From Muribaculaceae bacterium (GTDB taxonomy: Bacteria; Bacteroidota; Bacteroidia; Bacteroidales; Muribaculaceae), in NCBI GenBank assembly GCA_017545095.1, contig JAFYCU010000062.1, positions 1 through 18,097 on the forward strand: a stretch of 18,097 bases of DNA, read 5' to 3'. The translations under genes were made by a program, and so were the position numbers. Positions 7,989 to 15,611 of the stretch are shown one piece after another. Each line of letters begins with the position of its first letter. Position 1 is the first letter of the stretch. A model generated the notes under the pieces. The model saw only the letters and a program-made list of their open reading frames with translations. It had not been told where the DNA came from and ran no database searches.

Positions 7989-8872
7989 ACCCCAGTGGCA
8001 TGCAGCTGAGCAAATTTGTCGACCACCCCCTGACGGTCGGCGCTGTAGGTGACACCAAACCACTTGGAGTCGGTTGAGAGCACGCGCACTTGTGCCTGAC
8101 CAGAGTTGATCAGTTCGCTAACTAGCGAGGGGATGAAGAACTCGGCCTTGGGTTCAAGGATGTGTTGCTTGAGGAAATCGACAAACGCCCGTGCGCTGTG
8201 GTCGAAATAGTCGGGCGTGAAGCCCCAGAAGTTCATCGACACCGGTGTGTCGTAGTCAAGCACCTGCTTGTTGCCATTCTCATCGGTGAAGGCGATTTGG
8301 TGGTTTTCGTCATATCCTATGCTTGTGCGCTCCACCACGCTGGTGAGCAGTCCGTTGCTGGTTTGGCACACGCCGCGAGCCACCGTGCCGTTCTCGCTCA
8401 TGGTGTTGCCCACCTTGAAGCCCACCATGCTGTAGTGGCCGGTGCTGCCCTGCGGCAGAGCCGACAGCTCGGCGGCCATGACCTCGAAACTGTTCGGGCC
8501 ATAATAATCGTCGCTGTTAATGATGGCAAACGGCTCATGAATCACCTCGCGGCCCATGAGCAACGCGTGGTTGGTGCCCCACGGCTTCACACGCTCGTCG
8601 GGACAGGTGAATCCATCGGGCAGGTCGTTCACCGACTGGAAAACCACCTCGACGGGGATGTGCCCTTCATATTTCGAGAGAATCTTCTCGCGGAAGTCGG
8701 CCTCGAAGTCCTTGCGAATCACAAACACCACCTTGCCGAATCCACTCTTGATGGCATCATAAATCGAATAGTCCATGATGGTCTCGCCATGCGGGCCTAG
8801 GCCATCGAGCTGCTTGAGGCCGCCGTAACGGCTGCCCATGCCAGCAGCAAGCACGAAAAGGGTTGGTTTCAT
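7967..8872 (-). CDS. Sugar nucleotidyltransferase (NTP_transferase family)
   Basis: A 301-residue protein of the family that joins a nucleoside triphosphate to a sugar phosphate to give an activated sugar, as in glucose-1-phosphate uridylyl- or thymidylyltransferases. The N-terminus has the signature AAGMGSRYGGLKQ (9-21) for nucleotide binding, and INSDDYYGP (about 118-126) supplies metal-binding acidic residues. The C-terminal part, around MNFWGFTPDYF and FFIPSLV, is the sugar-side region. Sugar and nucleotide specificity are not readable. No glycan-pathway gene sits beside it, so the pathway (cell wall, capsule or glycosylation) remains open. The gene is monocistronic and convergent with the U32 gene. 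Confidence 0.85.
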   Translation of the reverse strand: MKPTLFVLAAGMGSRYGGLKQLDGLGPHGETIMDYSIYDAIKSGFGKVVFVIRKDFEADFREKILSKYEGHIPVEVVFQSVNDLPDGFTCPDERVKPWGTNHALLMGREVIHEPFAIINSDDYYGPNSFEVMAAELSALPQGSTGHYSMVGFKVGNTMSENGTVARGVCQTSNGLLTSVVERTSIGYDENHQIAFTDENGNKQVLDYDTPVSMNFWGFTPDYFDHSARAFVDFLKQHILEPKAEFFIPSLVSELINSGQAQVRVLSTDSKWFGVTYSADRQGVVDKFAQLHATGVYPDALF

Positions 8873-8915
8873 TGCTGTATAAATTATTAAATAATGATGA
8901 ATGTTTTTGACGGTG

Positions 8916-8923
8916 CAAATTTA
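8916..8923 (-). promoter_or_regulatory. -7 promoter element for the nucleotidyltransferase gene
   Basis: The minus strand reads TAAATTTG followed by CA, about 43 bases before the ATG at 8872. It matches TAnnTTTG. No clear -33 box. Confidence 0.6.
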
Positions 8924-9086
8924 CGGCATTTTTTTGAAACAGTCATCATCGGACACCAAACGATGTGAACAAACGCACGACGCATCCACGACGACCAACA
9001 CCCTGGTTTCTGCCCCAAGATGGCCGTTTTTTGCTCTTGCATAATTCGTTTTTTTGACTTTAGGTGAAAAATTTCCGCGTTTTCGC

Positions 9087-9115
9087 TTGGCACATTCATT
9101 TTTTTAGTAATTTCG
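9087..9115 (+). promoter_or_regulatory. Promoter for the pRiA4b ORF-3-like gene
   Basis: TTG (9087-9089), an 18-base spacer and TAATTTCG (9108-9115) followed by CA give a near-consensus Bacteroidota promoter, one base off in the -7 box. It implies a leader of about 115 bases before the ATG at 9238. Confidence 0.55.
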
Positions 9116-9237
9116 CAGCATCAATCGTCAGTGAGCACGCGACACACTATAGATGCTAAAATGCAAACACGCTTTCGCCACCAATAGCGACGACTGAAAA
9201 CTGTAAACCGGAACTGAAAAAACTGAAAACCGAATAT

Positions 9238-9789
9238 ATGATTTACAAATTCTTTATCGGCTCGGAAGAGGCTGAAAATTTCAAACTTGAGATCGCCATT
9301 GACTCTGAAGACACCTTCTTGCGACTGCGCAACGCCATCCTTGATGCAGCTGGCTACGACAAGGACCAGATGAACTCGTTCTACATTTGTGATGAGGGCT
9401 GGAATCGCGAGAAAGAAGTCACCTATACCGACATGGGACTTGATGATAATGACGAGGACGTGTGGATTATGGAAGACACGCGCCTGAGCGAGCTGATAGA
9501 GGACGAAGGACAACGGCTCAAATTCGTGTTCGACTACATGACCGAGCGCAACTTCTACATGAAACTCAAAGAGACCGTGCCCGGCCAGACACTTCACGAC
9601 CCGGTGTGCCAGCGCAAGGAGGGAAAAGCTCCTGAACAAGCCATCGACCCCGATGCCTTCGAGCCGCCCATCCCCAAGATTCCCGATGCCTCCAACATCG
9701 AGGAGCTCGACCCGGAGTTCTATGGCGATGAAGAGTTCAACGAAGATGAGTTGGACGACTTCAACGAAATCGAACGCGAGGATTTGTGA
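9238..9789 (+). CDS. Small acidic protein of the plasmid pRiA4b ORF-3 / IS1096 passenger (TnpR-like) family
   Basis: A 183-residue protein. Residues 1-100 resemble the pRiA4b ORF-3 domain: MIYKFFIG, a helix around FLRLRNAILDAAGY, then FYICDEGWNREKEVTY and KFVFDYMTERNF. Such domains occur as passenger genes of IS1096-type elements, but they are also stand-alone chromosomal genes in Bacteroidales. The role is unknown, and the family name does not show recombinase activity. The tail (about 128-183) is very acidic and proline-containing and probably disordered. No transposase or other mobile gene lies beside it, so it is probably a resident gene. It is the only gene of its transcription unit. Confidence 0.75.
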   Translation: MIYKFFIGSEEAENFKLEIAIDSEDTFLRLRNAILDAAGYDKDQMNSFYICDEGWNREKEVTYTDMGLDDNDEDVWIMEDTRLSELIEDEGQRLKFVFDYMTERNFYMKLKETVPGQTLHDPVCQRKEGKAPEQAIDPDAFEPPIPKIPDASNIEELDPEFYGDEEFNEDELDDFNEIEREDL

Positions 9790-9874
9790 TGTCCATTTTG
9801 AGTAGACGAGAAAACGAGTAAACAAGCGTTTTTCGGCTACGAGCTATGCGTGCAGTTTTTTTGACTCGGCCAAC

Positions 9875-9894
9875 AGCCGCACCAGGGTGCGGCT
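9875..9894. other. Short GC-rich hairpin in convergent gap
   Basis: AGCCGCACC (9875-9883) pairs perfectly with GGTGCGGCT (9886-9894) over a 2-base spacer. No T-run follows on the plus strand; TTTTTTT lies about 15 bases away on the left. It may be part of termination between the convergent genes. Confidence 0.6.
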
Positions 9895-9938
9895 CTACTG
9901 TGTTTGCGTATTCTTGCTTTAGCAAACTTATCAACACC

Positions 9939-9987
9939 ATAAATGCAATGGCCGATGCTGTGATGCAGCATCGGCCATTGCATTTAT
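9939..9987. terminator. Long perfect hairpin between convergent genes, probable bidirectional terminator
   Basis: A perfect 22-bp inverted repeat (9939-9960 with 9966-9987) surrounds the loop TGATG. It lies 19 bases from the stop of the serine palmitoyltransferase gene and 149 bases after the small acidic gene. Neither side has a good U-run, though the stem base itself is AT-rich. Termination is the simplest reading; RNA-stabilising or protein-binding roles are possible. Confidence 0.6.
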
Positions 9988-10006
9988 AATAATGTGGAGT
10001 TAGCTT

Positions 10007-11194
10007 CTAGTCGATCAGTCCGTGAGCGCGGAACACCTTCTGGATGCGCTCGAGCGCTATGGTCACCTGCTCCTTGGTGTGCGTGGCCATGAGGCTGAAG
10101 CGGATGAGGGTGTCGGTGGGAGCCACAGCGGGCGACACCACGGGGTTGACAAAGATTCCCTCTTCGAGCAGGTCGTGCGTGATTTGGAACGTCTTGTAGT
10201 TGTCGCGGATATAGAGCGGGATGATGGGTGTCTCGGTGTGGCCAATTTCGCAGCCCATGTCGCGGAACCCCTTCAGCGCATAGTGGGTGATGTCCCACAG
10301 GTGCTGCTGACGCTCAGGCTCACTCTCCATGATGTCGAGCGCGGCCTCGACGGCAGCCGTCGAAGCTGGTGTGATGCTCGCCGTGAAGATGTAGCTGCGC
10401 GAGTGGTGACGCAGGAAATTGGTGATGACCTCGTCGGTGGCGATGAAGCCGCCGAGCGAGGCAAACGACTTCGAGAATGTGCCCATGATCAGGTCCACCT
10501 CATCGGCCAGGCCAAAGTGGTCGCACACGCCTCGTCCGCCACGGCCAAACACCCCGATGCCGTGGGCCTCGTCGACCATGATGCTGGCATCGTATTTGCG
10601 CGCCAGCTCCACAATGTCGGGCAACTTGCACACATCGCCTTCCATCGAGAACACGCCGTCGGTGACGATGAGCTTCACACGGTCACGCTCACAGCGTTGC
10701 AGCTGTTTCTCGAGCGAGGCCATGTCGTTGTGCTTGTATTTGAGCGACTGCGAGAACGACAAGCGTCGGCCTTCGATAATCGAGGCGTGGTCCTGCTCGT
10801 CCCACAGCACATAGTCCTCGCGGCCAGTGAGTGTGGAAACCACGCCCAAGTTCACGCCGAAACCAGTGCTGTAGATCATCGCGTCTTCCTTGCCCACATA
10901 GTCGGCCAAGCGACGCTCAAGGTGCTTGTGGATGTCGAGCGTACCGTTCAGAAACGGCGACCCGGCGCAGCCGGTGCCATATTTCTCGATGGCCTGAATG
11001 GCGGCCTCCTTGATTCTCGGGTGGTTCACCAAACCGCTGTAGCAGTTCGAGCCAAACATGAGCACCTTCTTGCCTTTTATCACCACCTCGGTATCCTGTT
11101 CGCTCGAGATGGCACGGAAATAGGGATAGATGCCCGCAGCTTTAGCCTTCTGCGGTTCGTCGTACTTCGCCAGCTTTTGTTGTAGAAGCTTCAT
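10007..11194 (-). CDS. spt: Serine palmitoyltransferase (sphingolipid synthesis)
   Basis: A 395-residue PLP enzyme of the alpha-oxoamine synthase family. It condenses L-serine with a fatty acyl thioester to 3-ketosphinganine, the first step of sphingolipid synthesis in Bacteroidota. It closely resembles the Bacteroides enzyme as I recall it: MKLLQQKLAKYD start, GSNCYSGL (48-55), KYGTGCAGSPFLNGTLDIH (71-89), the DHAS histidine (H136), VDEAHG (207-212, D208) and GTFSKSFASLGG (238-249), with K242 expected to bind PLP. A longer frame reaches 11257, but its extra 21 residues are AT-rich leader sequence. ATG 11194 gives the family N-terminus and length. The related 8-amino-7-oxononanoate and 2-amino-3-ketobutyrate synthases are less likely given this N-terminus. 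It is monocistronic, ending at the hairpin at 9939-9987. Confidence 0.93.
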   Translation of the reverse strand: MKLLQQKLAKYDEPQKAKAAGIYPYFRAISSEQDTEVVIKGKKVLMFGSNCYSGLVNHPRIKEAAIQAIEKYGTGCAGSPFLNGTLDIHKHLERRLADYVGKEDAMIYSTGFGVNLGVVSTLTGREDYVLWDEQDHASIIEGRRLSFSQSLKYKHNDMASLEKQLQRCERDRVKLIVTDGVFSMEGDVCKLPDIVELARKYDASIMVDEAHGIGVFGRGGRGVCDHFGLADEVDLIMGTFSKSFASLGGFIATDEVITNFLRHHSRSYIFTASITPASTAAVEAALDIMESEPERQQHLWDITHYALKGFRDMGCEIGHTETPIIPLYIRDNYKTFQITHDLLEEGIFVNPVVSPAVAPTDTLIRFSLMATHTKEQVTIALERIQKVFRAHGLID

Positions 11195-11314
11195 TGCTAA
11201 ATGACAATTGATAAAATGATAATTGATAATTCCGCAATGCATGATGCCAATGAGCAAACTGCTTCAACGTCTTGCGTCCTGCCTCCTGCATCTCGCCTTG
11301 CCTGAATTAGCTTG

Positions 11315-11342
11315 CAAAATTACAAAAAAATCTCATATCAAA
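11315..11342 (-). promoter_or_regulatory. spt promoter
   Basis: The minus strand reads TTTG (11342-11339), 16 bases, then TAATTTTG (11322-11315) and CA. The -7 box is perfect; the spacing is shorter than usual. The resulting leader of about 115 bases contains the imperfect repeat tract at 11262-11300. Confidence 0.65.
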
Positions 11343-11457
11343 ATATAAAAAAGCGTCAAAAGGGCATCGGCCTATTTCCTTTTTTTAAATCTTTCATCGC
11401 CAAAGATGGCCTAAACAAAAGCATAAAGCACTGTTTAGAAAAATTAAGAACTCGTCA

Positions 11458-11802
11458 TCACCTCGTGCGTGCCACGGCTTTTTCCACCTCCTGGAGCTTA
11501 CCCTTGTCGCTGGTGTAAACCGTGTTGTCGGTGGCCAGCTCCTCCAGCACACGCAGGACCGTGTCGGGGCTGCACAGTCGCTGACCGGGGCCGTAACCGA
11601 TTCCCGCCTCGGTGCGGTCGCCGCCGCAGAAGAAGTTGCACATCATCGCACGCACTATCTCGCCGTACTTGATAACCCACGCTGCGACAACGATGACCCA
11701 AATAGTTGTCTATCAGGTGCTCAACGCGCTTGAATTGATTAATCGCGAAAAAATTTCGCCGAAAGGCATGATTTTGTCAGATTTTATTGCGACCTTTGCC
11801 AT
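11458..11802 (-). pseudogene. Decayed IS1380-family transposase, N-terminal remnant
   Basis: The minus strand from ATG 11802 reads MAKVAIKSDKIMPFGEIFS, like the start of Bacteroides IS1380-family transposases, then hits TGA TAG at about 11714-11709. Shifting by one base continues the similarity as IDNYLGHRCRSVGYQ. A second shift returns to the first frame with YGEIVRAMMCNFFCGG, then SPDTVLRVLEELATDN and TVYTSDKGK, and the frame stops at 11458. The order and wording match the family; the stretch between the CGG motif and SPDT looks shortened. Intact transposases of this family are roughly 400 residues or more, so most of the protein, including its catalytic core, is gone. It has at least two frameshifts and cannot be active. 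I did not identify its inverted repeats or target duplication. Confidence 0.75.
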
Positions 11803-11867
11803 GTCAAACAGGTTTTTGTCTTTTTGTTATTTTACGCCACTGAATTAGGTGAAAAGTCTGACTTGGC

Positions 11868-11902
11868 AACATCCTGGGCAACTTTTTGTTGCCCAGGATG
11901 TT
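11868..11902. other. Perfect 15-bp inverted repeat near the IS remnant
   Basis: AACATCCTGGGCAAC (11868-11882) and its exact complement GTTGCCCAGGATGTT (11888-11902) flank TTTTT. It lies 65 bases upstream of the transposase remnant start and about 95 bases before the mutS2 promoter. No U-tract follows on either strand, so it is not a standard terminator. It may belong to the insertion element's end or be a recognition or stability hairpin. Confidence 0.6.
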
Positions 11903-11997
11903 ATAAAAATCTTAATTGATTGTTTGCGGATTTAAGGCTTTTTTTCTGAATCGGCAAATTTTTGGTGGCGTGAACCTCCTGTTTCAAGAATATTGTG

Positions 11998-12005
11998 TAA
12001 TTTCG
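11998..12005 (+). promoter_or_regulatory. -7 promoter element for mutS2-dus
   Basis: TAATTTCG followed by CA matches the -7 consensus with one difference. It predicts a leader of about 130 bases, filled by the simple-sequence tracts at 12016-12064 and 12094-12142. Confidence 0.55.
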
Positions 12006-12093
12006 CAGGCTCAAAGATGCGAAAGGCAAGATGCAAGATGCAAGAAGCGAGAAGCGAGAAGCAAGAACCGCATTGCGCCTCCACCCACCATCA

Positions 12094-12142
12094 ACCACCC
12101 ACCACCCACCACCCACTACCCACTACTCACCACCCACTATAG
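12094..12142. repeat. Seven units of a 7-bp tandem repeat directly before mutS2
   Basis: The unit ACCACCC runs in register from 12094: three perfect copies, then ACTACCC, ACTACTC, ACCACCC and ACTATAG, ending two bases before the mutS2 ATG. The minus strand carries spaced GGG runs (opposite 12098-12121) able in principle to form a G-quadruplex. A long frame reads through this repeat, but the low-complexity peptide is unlikely to be real. Confidence 0.9.
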
Positions 12143-12144
12143 AT

Positions 12145-14670
12145 ATGATTTACCCCGATAATTTTGAGTCGAAGATCGGTTTCACCACGGTGCGAAGCGA
12201 GATTGGCCGCCGTTGCCAGAGCACGATGGGCAGCGAGCAATGCGCGGCGATGCGTTTCAGCAGCAATCATGGCGAGGTGACTCGCCGTCTGCGTCAGACG
12301 GCCGAGATGGCCGCCATTGAGCGCGGCAGCCAGCGGTTCCCGCTCGACCAGCTGCACGACCTGCGTGCCGTGCTGCGCGCCGCCATGCCGCCGGGCACAT
12401 TCATCACCGCCGAGAACCTGCACCGCTTGCAGGGCACACTGGCCACCATCGAGGATGTGAGGCGGTTCTTTAAAACACAACCACAAAGCCTCCCCAAACC
12501 CCTCCTAAAGGAGGGACTTCAGAACATCGGAAGCCTTGAAAACGAGAGCAGCCAACACCCCTACCCCTTGTTGCGGCAGCTGGTGATGACGCTTGACGCG
12601 TTTCCCGAGGTAGCGGCCGAAATCGGGCGCATCCTCGACAAGCAGGGGGGCGTGAAGGACTCGGCCTCACCGTTGCTGTCCGACCTGCGGCGGCAAATCG
12701 CCTCGCTACAAGGCAGCGTGAGCGGCATTCTGCGCCGTGTGATTGCCGCTGGCCGAGCGGCCGGCTACCTCGACAGCGATGTGCAGCCCGCCATGCGCGA
12801 CGGGCGACTGGTGATTCCCGTGAGTCCGGCCCACAAGCGCAAGGTGAACGGCATTGTGCACGATGAGTCGGCCACGGGCAGGACGGTGTTTATCGAACCC
12901 GCCGAGGTGGTGGAGGCTGGCAACCGCATCCGCGAGGCCGAAGCCGAGGCCGAGCGCGAGGTGGTGCGCATCCTCACCGCCGTGACCGACCTGCCGCGAC
13001 CCGACATCGACCGTCTGGTGGCCGCCCTCGACACCCTGGGAACACTGGATTTCATCCGCGCCAAGGCGATGTTTGCCATCGATGTCGATGGCCAGCTGCC
13101 GCATGTCGAAGCCGAGCCGCACATCGAGTGGTTCCACGCCGTGCATCCGGCTTTGCTGCTCGCCCTGCGCGAGCAAGGCAAAGAGGTGGTGCCGCTCTAT
13201 CTGGAGCTCACCGGCGAGAACCGCATCCTGCTCATCTCGGGACCCAATGCCGGCGGCAAGAGCGTGTGCCTGAAAACGGTGGGCGTAGTGCAATATATGC
13301 TGCAATGCGGCGTGCTGCCCACCTTGCACGACAACTCGCACATGGGTCTGGTGGATGACATCATGATCGACATAGGCGACCAGCAGTCGATTGAGGACGA
13401 TCTGAGCACCTACAGCTCGCACCTACAGAACATGAAAACGTTTCTGCAACGTGGAAGCCGCCGTTCGCTCATCCTCATCGACGAGATGGGCAGCGGCACC
13501 GAGCCGCAGATTGGCGGAGCCATCGCCCAAGCCATCCTGGGACAGCTCAACGAGCGCGGCGTGATGGGCGTGGTGACCACGCACTACCAAAACCTGAAAC
13601 AGATGGCCGATGCCACCCCCGGCATCGTGAACGGAGCCATGCTCTACGACCGCCAGCACATGCGGCCGCTCTTCCAGCTCCAGGTGGGCTATCCCGGCAG
13701 CTCGTTTGCCATCGAGATTGCACGCAAAATCGGTCTGCCCGCCACGGTTATCGACCAGGCCAGCGAGATTGTGGGCAGCGACTATGTGAACATGGACAAA
13801 TACCTGCTCGACATTGTGCGCGACCGTCGCTACTGGGAACGCAAGCGCGACGAGGTGCACGCCAAGCAGAAGAAACTCGATGCCATCATCGATGACTACA
13901 ACCAGCGTCTGGAACGGCTCAGCGGCCAGCAACGCGAGATTTTGAAACAGGCCCGCGACGAGGCCCGCGACATCGTGCAGCAAAGCAACGCGCAGGTGGA
14001 GCGCACCATTCGCGAAATACGCACCATGCAGGCCGAGCGCGAGAAAACCAAGCAGGTGCGGCAGCAGCTTGAGGAGTTCAAGCAACGTCTCGAAGATGAT
14101 CAACAAGGCGGTTCTCCCCTATTGCAAGAGCTTAAAGACAAGCAGCCCCGCAGCCGACAGCCCAAAAAGAAAAAACCGACCGCCCCTGCCACCACCCCTG
14201 CCGCCGATGCCCCGTTGCAGCCAGGCGACACCGTGGTGCTCAAAGGCTCCTCCACGGTGGGCACGATTATCAGCCTCGACGAGAAATATGCGCTGGTGGC
14301 CTTCGGGCATCTGAAGACGCGCGTCGAGACCTCGCGCCTCGAACGCACACTGCGCAAACCCGAGCGCAGCCAGGCTCCGTCGGTGAGCCGCGACACACAA
14401 GCCGACATACGCGCACGGCATCTGAACTTCAAGCCCGACATCGACGTGCGGGGCATGCGTGCCGACGAGGCCCTGCAGGCCGTGACATACTTCATCGACG
14501 ATGCGGTGCAGTTCGCCGCCGGGCGCGTGCGCATCCTGCACGGCACCGGCACCGGGGCCCTGCGCGAGGTGATTCGACAATATCTCAACACCGTGAATGG
14601 GGTGCGCAGCTACCACGACGAGCATGTGCAGTTCGGCGGGGCAGGCATCACCGTAGTGGAACTGGAATGA
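12145..14670 (+). CDS. mutS2: Endonuclease MutS2 with C-terminal Smr domain
   Basis: An 841-residue MutS-family ATPase. MutS2 acts on branched DNA and limits recombination; in Bacillus it is also reported to rescue collided ribosomes. Elements in order: the MutS core and lever region, Walker A GPNAGGKS (366-373), Walker B LILIDEMGSG (about 442-451), a long charged coiled coil (about 560-655), a basic linker, and an Smr domain with DVRGMRADEAL and LHGTGTGALR (about 764-841). The ATG at 12145 starts the family N-terminus. A frame open back to 12031 covers only simple repeats. Residues 110-139 are an insertion derived from a palindromic repeat, sitting where relatives pass from DVRRFF straight to a YPYL-like segment. 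Its last bases overlap the dus start as ATGA, implying translational coupling. Confidence 0.93.
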   Translation: MIYPDNFESKIGFTTVRSEIGRRCQSTMGSEQCAAMRFSSNHGEVTRRLRQTAEMAAIERGSQRFPLDQLHDLRAVLRAAMPPGTFITAENLHRLQGTLATIEDVRRFFKTQPQSLPKPLLKEGLQNIGSLENESSQHPYPLLRQLVMTLDAFPEVAAEIGRILDKQGGVKDSASPLLSDLRRQIASLQGSVSGILRRVIAAGRAAGYLDSDVQPAMRDGRLVIPVSPAHKRKVNGIVHDESATGRTVFIEPAEVVEAGNRIREAEAEAEREVVRILTAVTDLPRPDIDRLVAALDTLGTLDFIRAKAMFAIDVDGQLPHVEAEPHIEWFHAVHPALLLALREQGKEVVPLYLELTGENRILLISGPNAGGKSVCLKTVGVVQYMLQCGVLPTLHDNSHMGLVDDIMIDIGDQQSIEDDLSTYSSHLQNMKTFLQRGSRRSLILIDEMGSGTEPQIGGAIAQAILGQLNERGVMGVVTTHYQNLKQMADATPGIVNGAMLYDRQHMRPLFQLQVGYPGSSFAIEIARKIGLPATVIDQASEIVGSDYVNMDKYLLDIVRDRRYWERKRDEVHAKQKKLDAIIDDYNQRLERLSGQQREILKQARDEARDIVQQSNAQVERTIREIRTMQAEREKTKQVRQQLEEFKQRLEDDQQGGSPLLQELKDKQPRSRQPKKKKPTAPATTPAADAPLQPGDTVVLKGSSTVGTIISLDEKYALVAFGHLKTRVETSRLERTLRKPERSQAPSVSRDTQADIRARHLNFKPDIDVRGMRADEALQAVTYFIDDAVQFAAGRVRILHGTGTGALREVIRQYLNTVNGVRSYHDEHVQFGGAGITVVELE
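12489..12528 (+). repeat. Palindromic dispersed repeat inside mutS2
   Basis: A 40-base element centred on CCCTCCT-AA-AGGAGGG (12500-12515). By direct comparison it matches 32 of 40 bases of the element on the minus strand in trmN6 (16404-16365). It is translated as LPKPLLKEGLQNI within MutS2. Confidence 0.8.
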
Positions 14671-15593
14671 CCTCGCCCACCCCCAAGATTCTGGCGGCTC
14701 CGTTGCAGGGCATTACCGATGCCGTGTGGCGCAACGCCCATCACGCCGTGTTTGGCGGTGTGGATGCCTATTACGCGCCGTTTATGCGCGTGGAGCGCGG
14801 CGAGATACGCCGCCGCGACCTGACAGACGCGGCTCCGCAGCACAACACGGCTCCTTTGGTACCACAACTGCTGGCCTCGCCGCCCGCCGAGGCCGTGATG
14901 CTGGCAACCGCCCTGCGCGACATGGGCTACCAACAAATTGACATCAACCTGGGCTGTCCGCACCCGCCTGTGGCTCGACGACACAAAGGCTGCGGAATGC
15001 TGGCCGTGCCAGCTATGCTCGAAGAGATGTGCCGAGCACTGTGGATGGTGGAGGGTGTGAGATATAGCGTGAAGATGCGACTGGGCTGGGACGCACCTCA
15101 CCAATGGCGCGATGCACTGCCTGCCATCGCGGCCATCACACCCACGCAGGTGACCATTCATCCCCGCATGGGCACGCAGCAATATCGTGGCGAACTGCTC
15201 ATCAATGAGTTTGAGCTGTTGTTGGCGCAGTCACCCTATCCGGTCGTCTTCAACGGAGAAATCCGCACCGCCAAGCAAGTGGGCACAGTGCTTGACCGTT
15301 ACCCCCAGCTCCACGGGGTGATGATAGGTCGCGGCCTCGCTATGAATCCAGCGATACTCGATAAAAGTAAAAATAAATCAGAATATTACGTCCAATTCCA
15401 TCAAGCCTTGCTTGAAGGTGAGTCGGAGCGACTGACTGGAGGTGAACACCAGCTACTCTCGCACATAAAATCGTTGTGGACCCTGCTGCTGCCCGATGCC
15501 GACAAGCGGCTACGCAAGCGCGTGATCAAAGCCACCAGCATGGCAGCTTACCAGGCTGCCGTGAGTGAGCTGCTGCGAGCCACGCTACCATGA
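14667..15593 (+). CDS. dus: tRNA-dihydrouridine synthase
   Basis: A 308-residue flavoenzyme that reduces uridines in the tRNA D-loop using NADPH and FMN. The TIM-barrel N-terminus shows APLQGITDAVWR (11-22). NLGCPHPPV (94-102) carries the probable catalytic C97, KMRLG (136-140) and IHPRMGTQQYRG (164-175, H165) are FMN/substrate residues, and the phosphate-binding IGRGLAMNP follows near residue 225. Its wording fits Bacteroidales Dus enzymes; assigning DusA, B or C is not justified. It starts within the mutS2 stop (ATGA) and ends 18 bases from the convergent trmN6 stop, with no clear terminator between. Confidence 0.92.
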   Translation: MTSPTPKILAAPLQGITDAVWRNAHHAVFGGVDAYYAPFMRVERGEIRRRDLTDAAPQHNTAPLVPQLLASPPAEAVMLATALRDMGYQQIDINLGCPHPPVARRHKGCGMLAVPAMLEEMCRALWMVEGVRYSVKMRLGWDAPHQWRDALPAIAAITPTQVTIHPRMGTQQYRGELLINEFELLLAQSPYPVVFNGEIRTAKQVGTVLDRYPQLHGVMIGRGLAMNPAILDKSKNKSEYYVQFHQALLEGESERLTGGEHQLLSHIKSLWTLLLPDADKRLRKRVIKATSMAAYQAAVSELLRATLP

Positions 15594-15611
15594 CATCGCG
15601 CAAGCAAAACG

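Larger units (their letters stand above)
8873..9237. other. Divergent intergenic control region
   Basis: This 365-base AT-rich gap separates two divergent genes. It holds a minus-strand promoter element at 8916-8923 and a plus-strand one at 9108-9115. A small minus-strand reading frame at 8887-9099 looks random and overlaps the promoter area. The last 50 bases contain near-repeats of CTGAAAAC, of unknown meaning. Confidence 0.65.

Noticed and set aside
9238..9789. Mobile-element gene because of the IS1096 passenger family name
   Set aside because: No transposase, inverted repeats or direct repeats flank it, and stand-alone chromosomal copies are usual in Bacteroidales.
10022..11185. 387-codon plus-strand reading frame opposite serine palmitoyltransferase
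   Set aside because: It is the antisense of a clear, conserved PLP enzyme; its composition is histidine- and valine-rich with no recognisable motif. GC-rich codon bias leaves the opposite strand open.
11195..11257. 21-residue extension of serine palmitoyltransferase
   Set aside because: AT-rich leader sequence; the family N-terminus MKLLQQKLAKYD begins at 11194.
12094..12142. CRISPR array
   Set aside because: The units are contiguous 7-base repeats with no spacers and no cas genes.
12031..12144. 38-residue extension of MutS2
   Set aside because: It encodes only the simple-sequence tracts; the family N-terminus starts at 12145.
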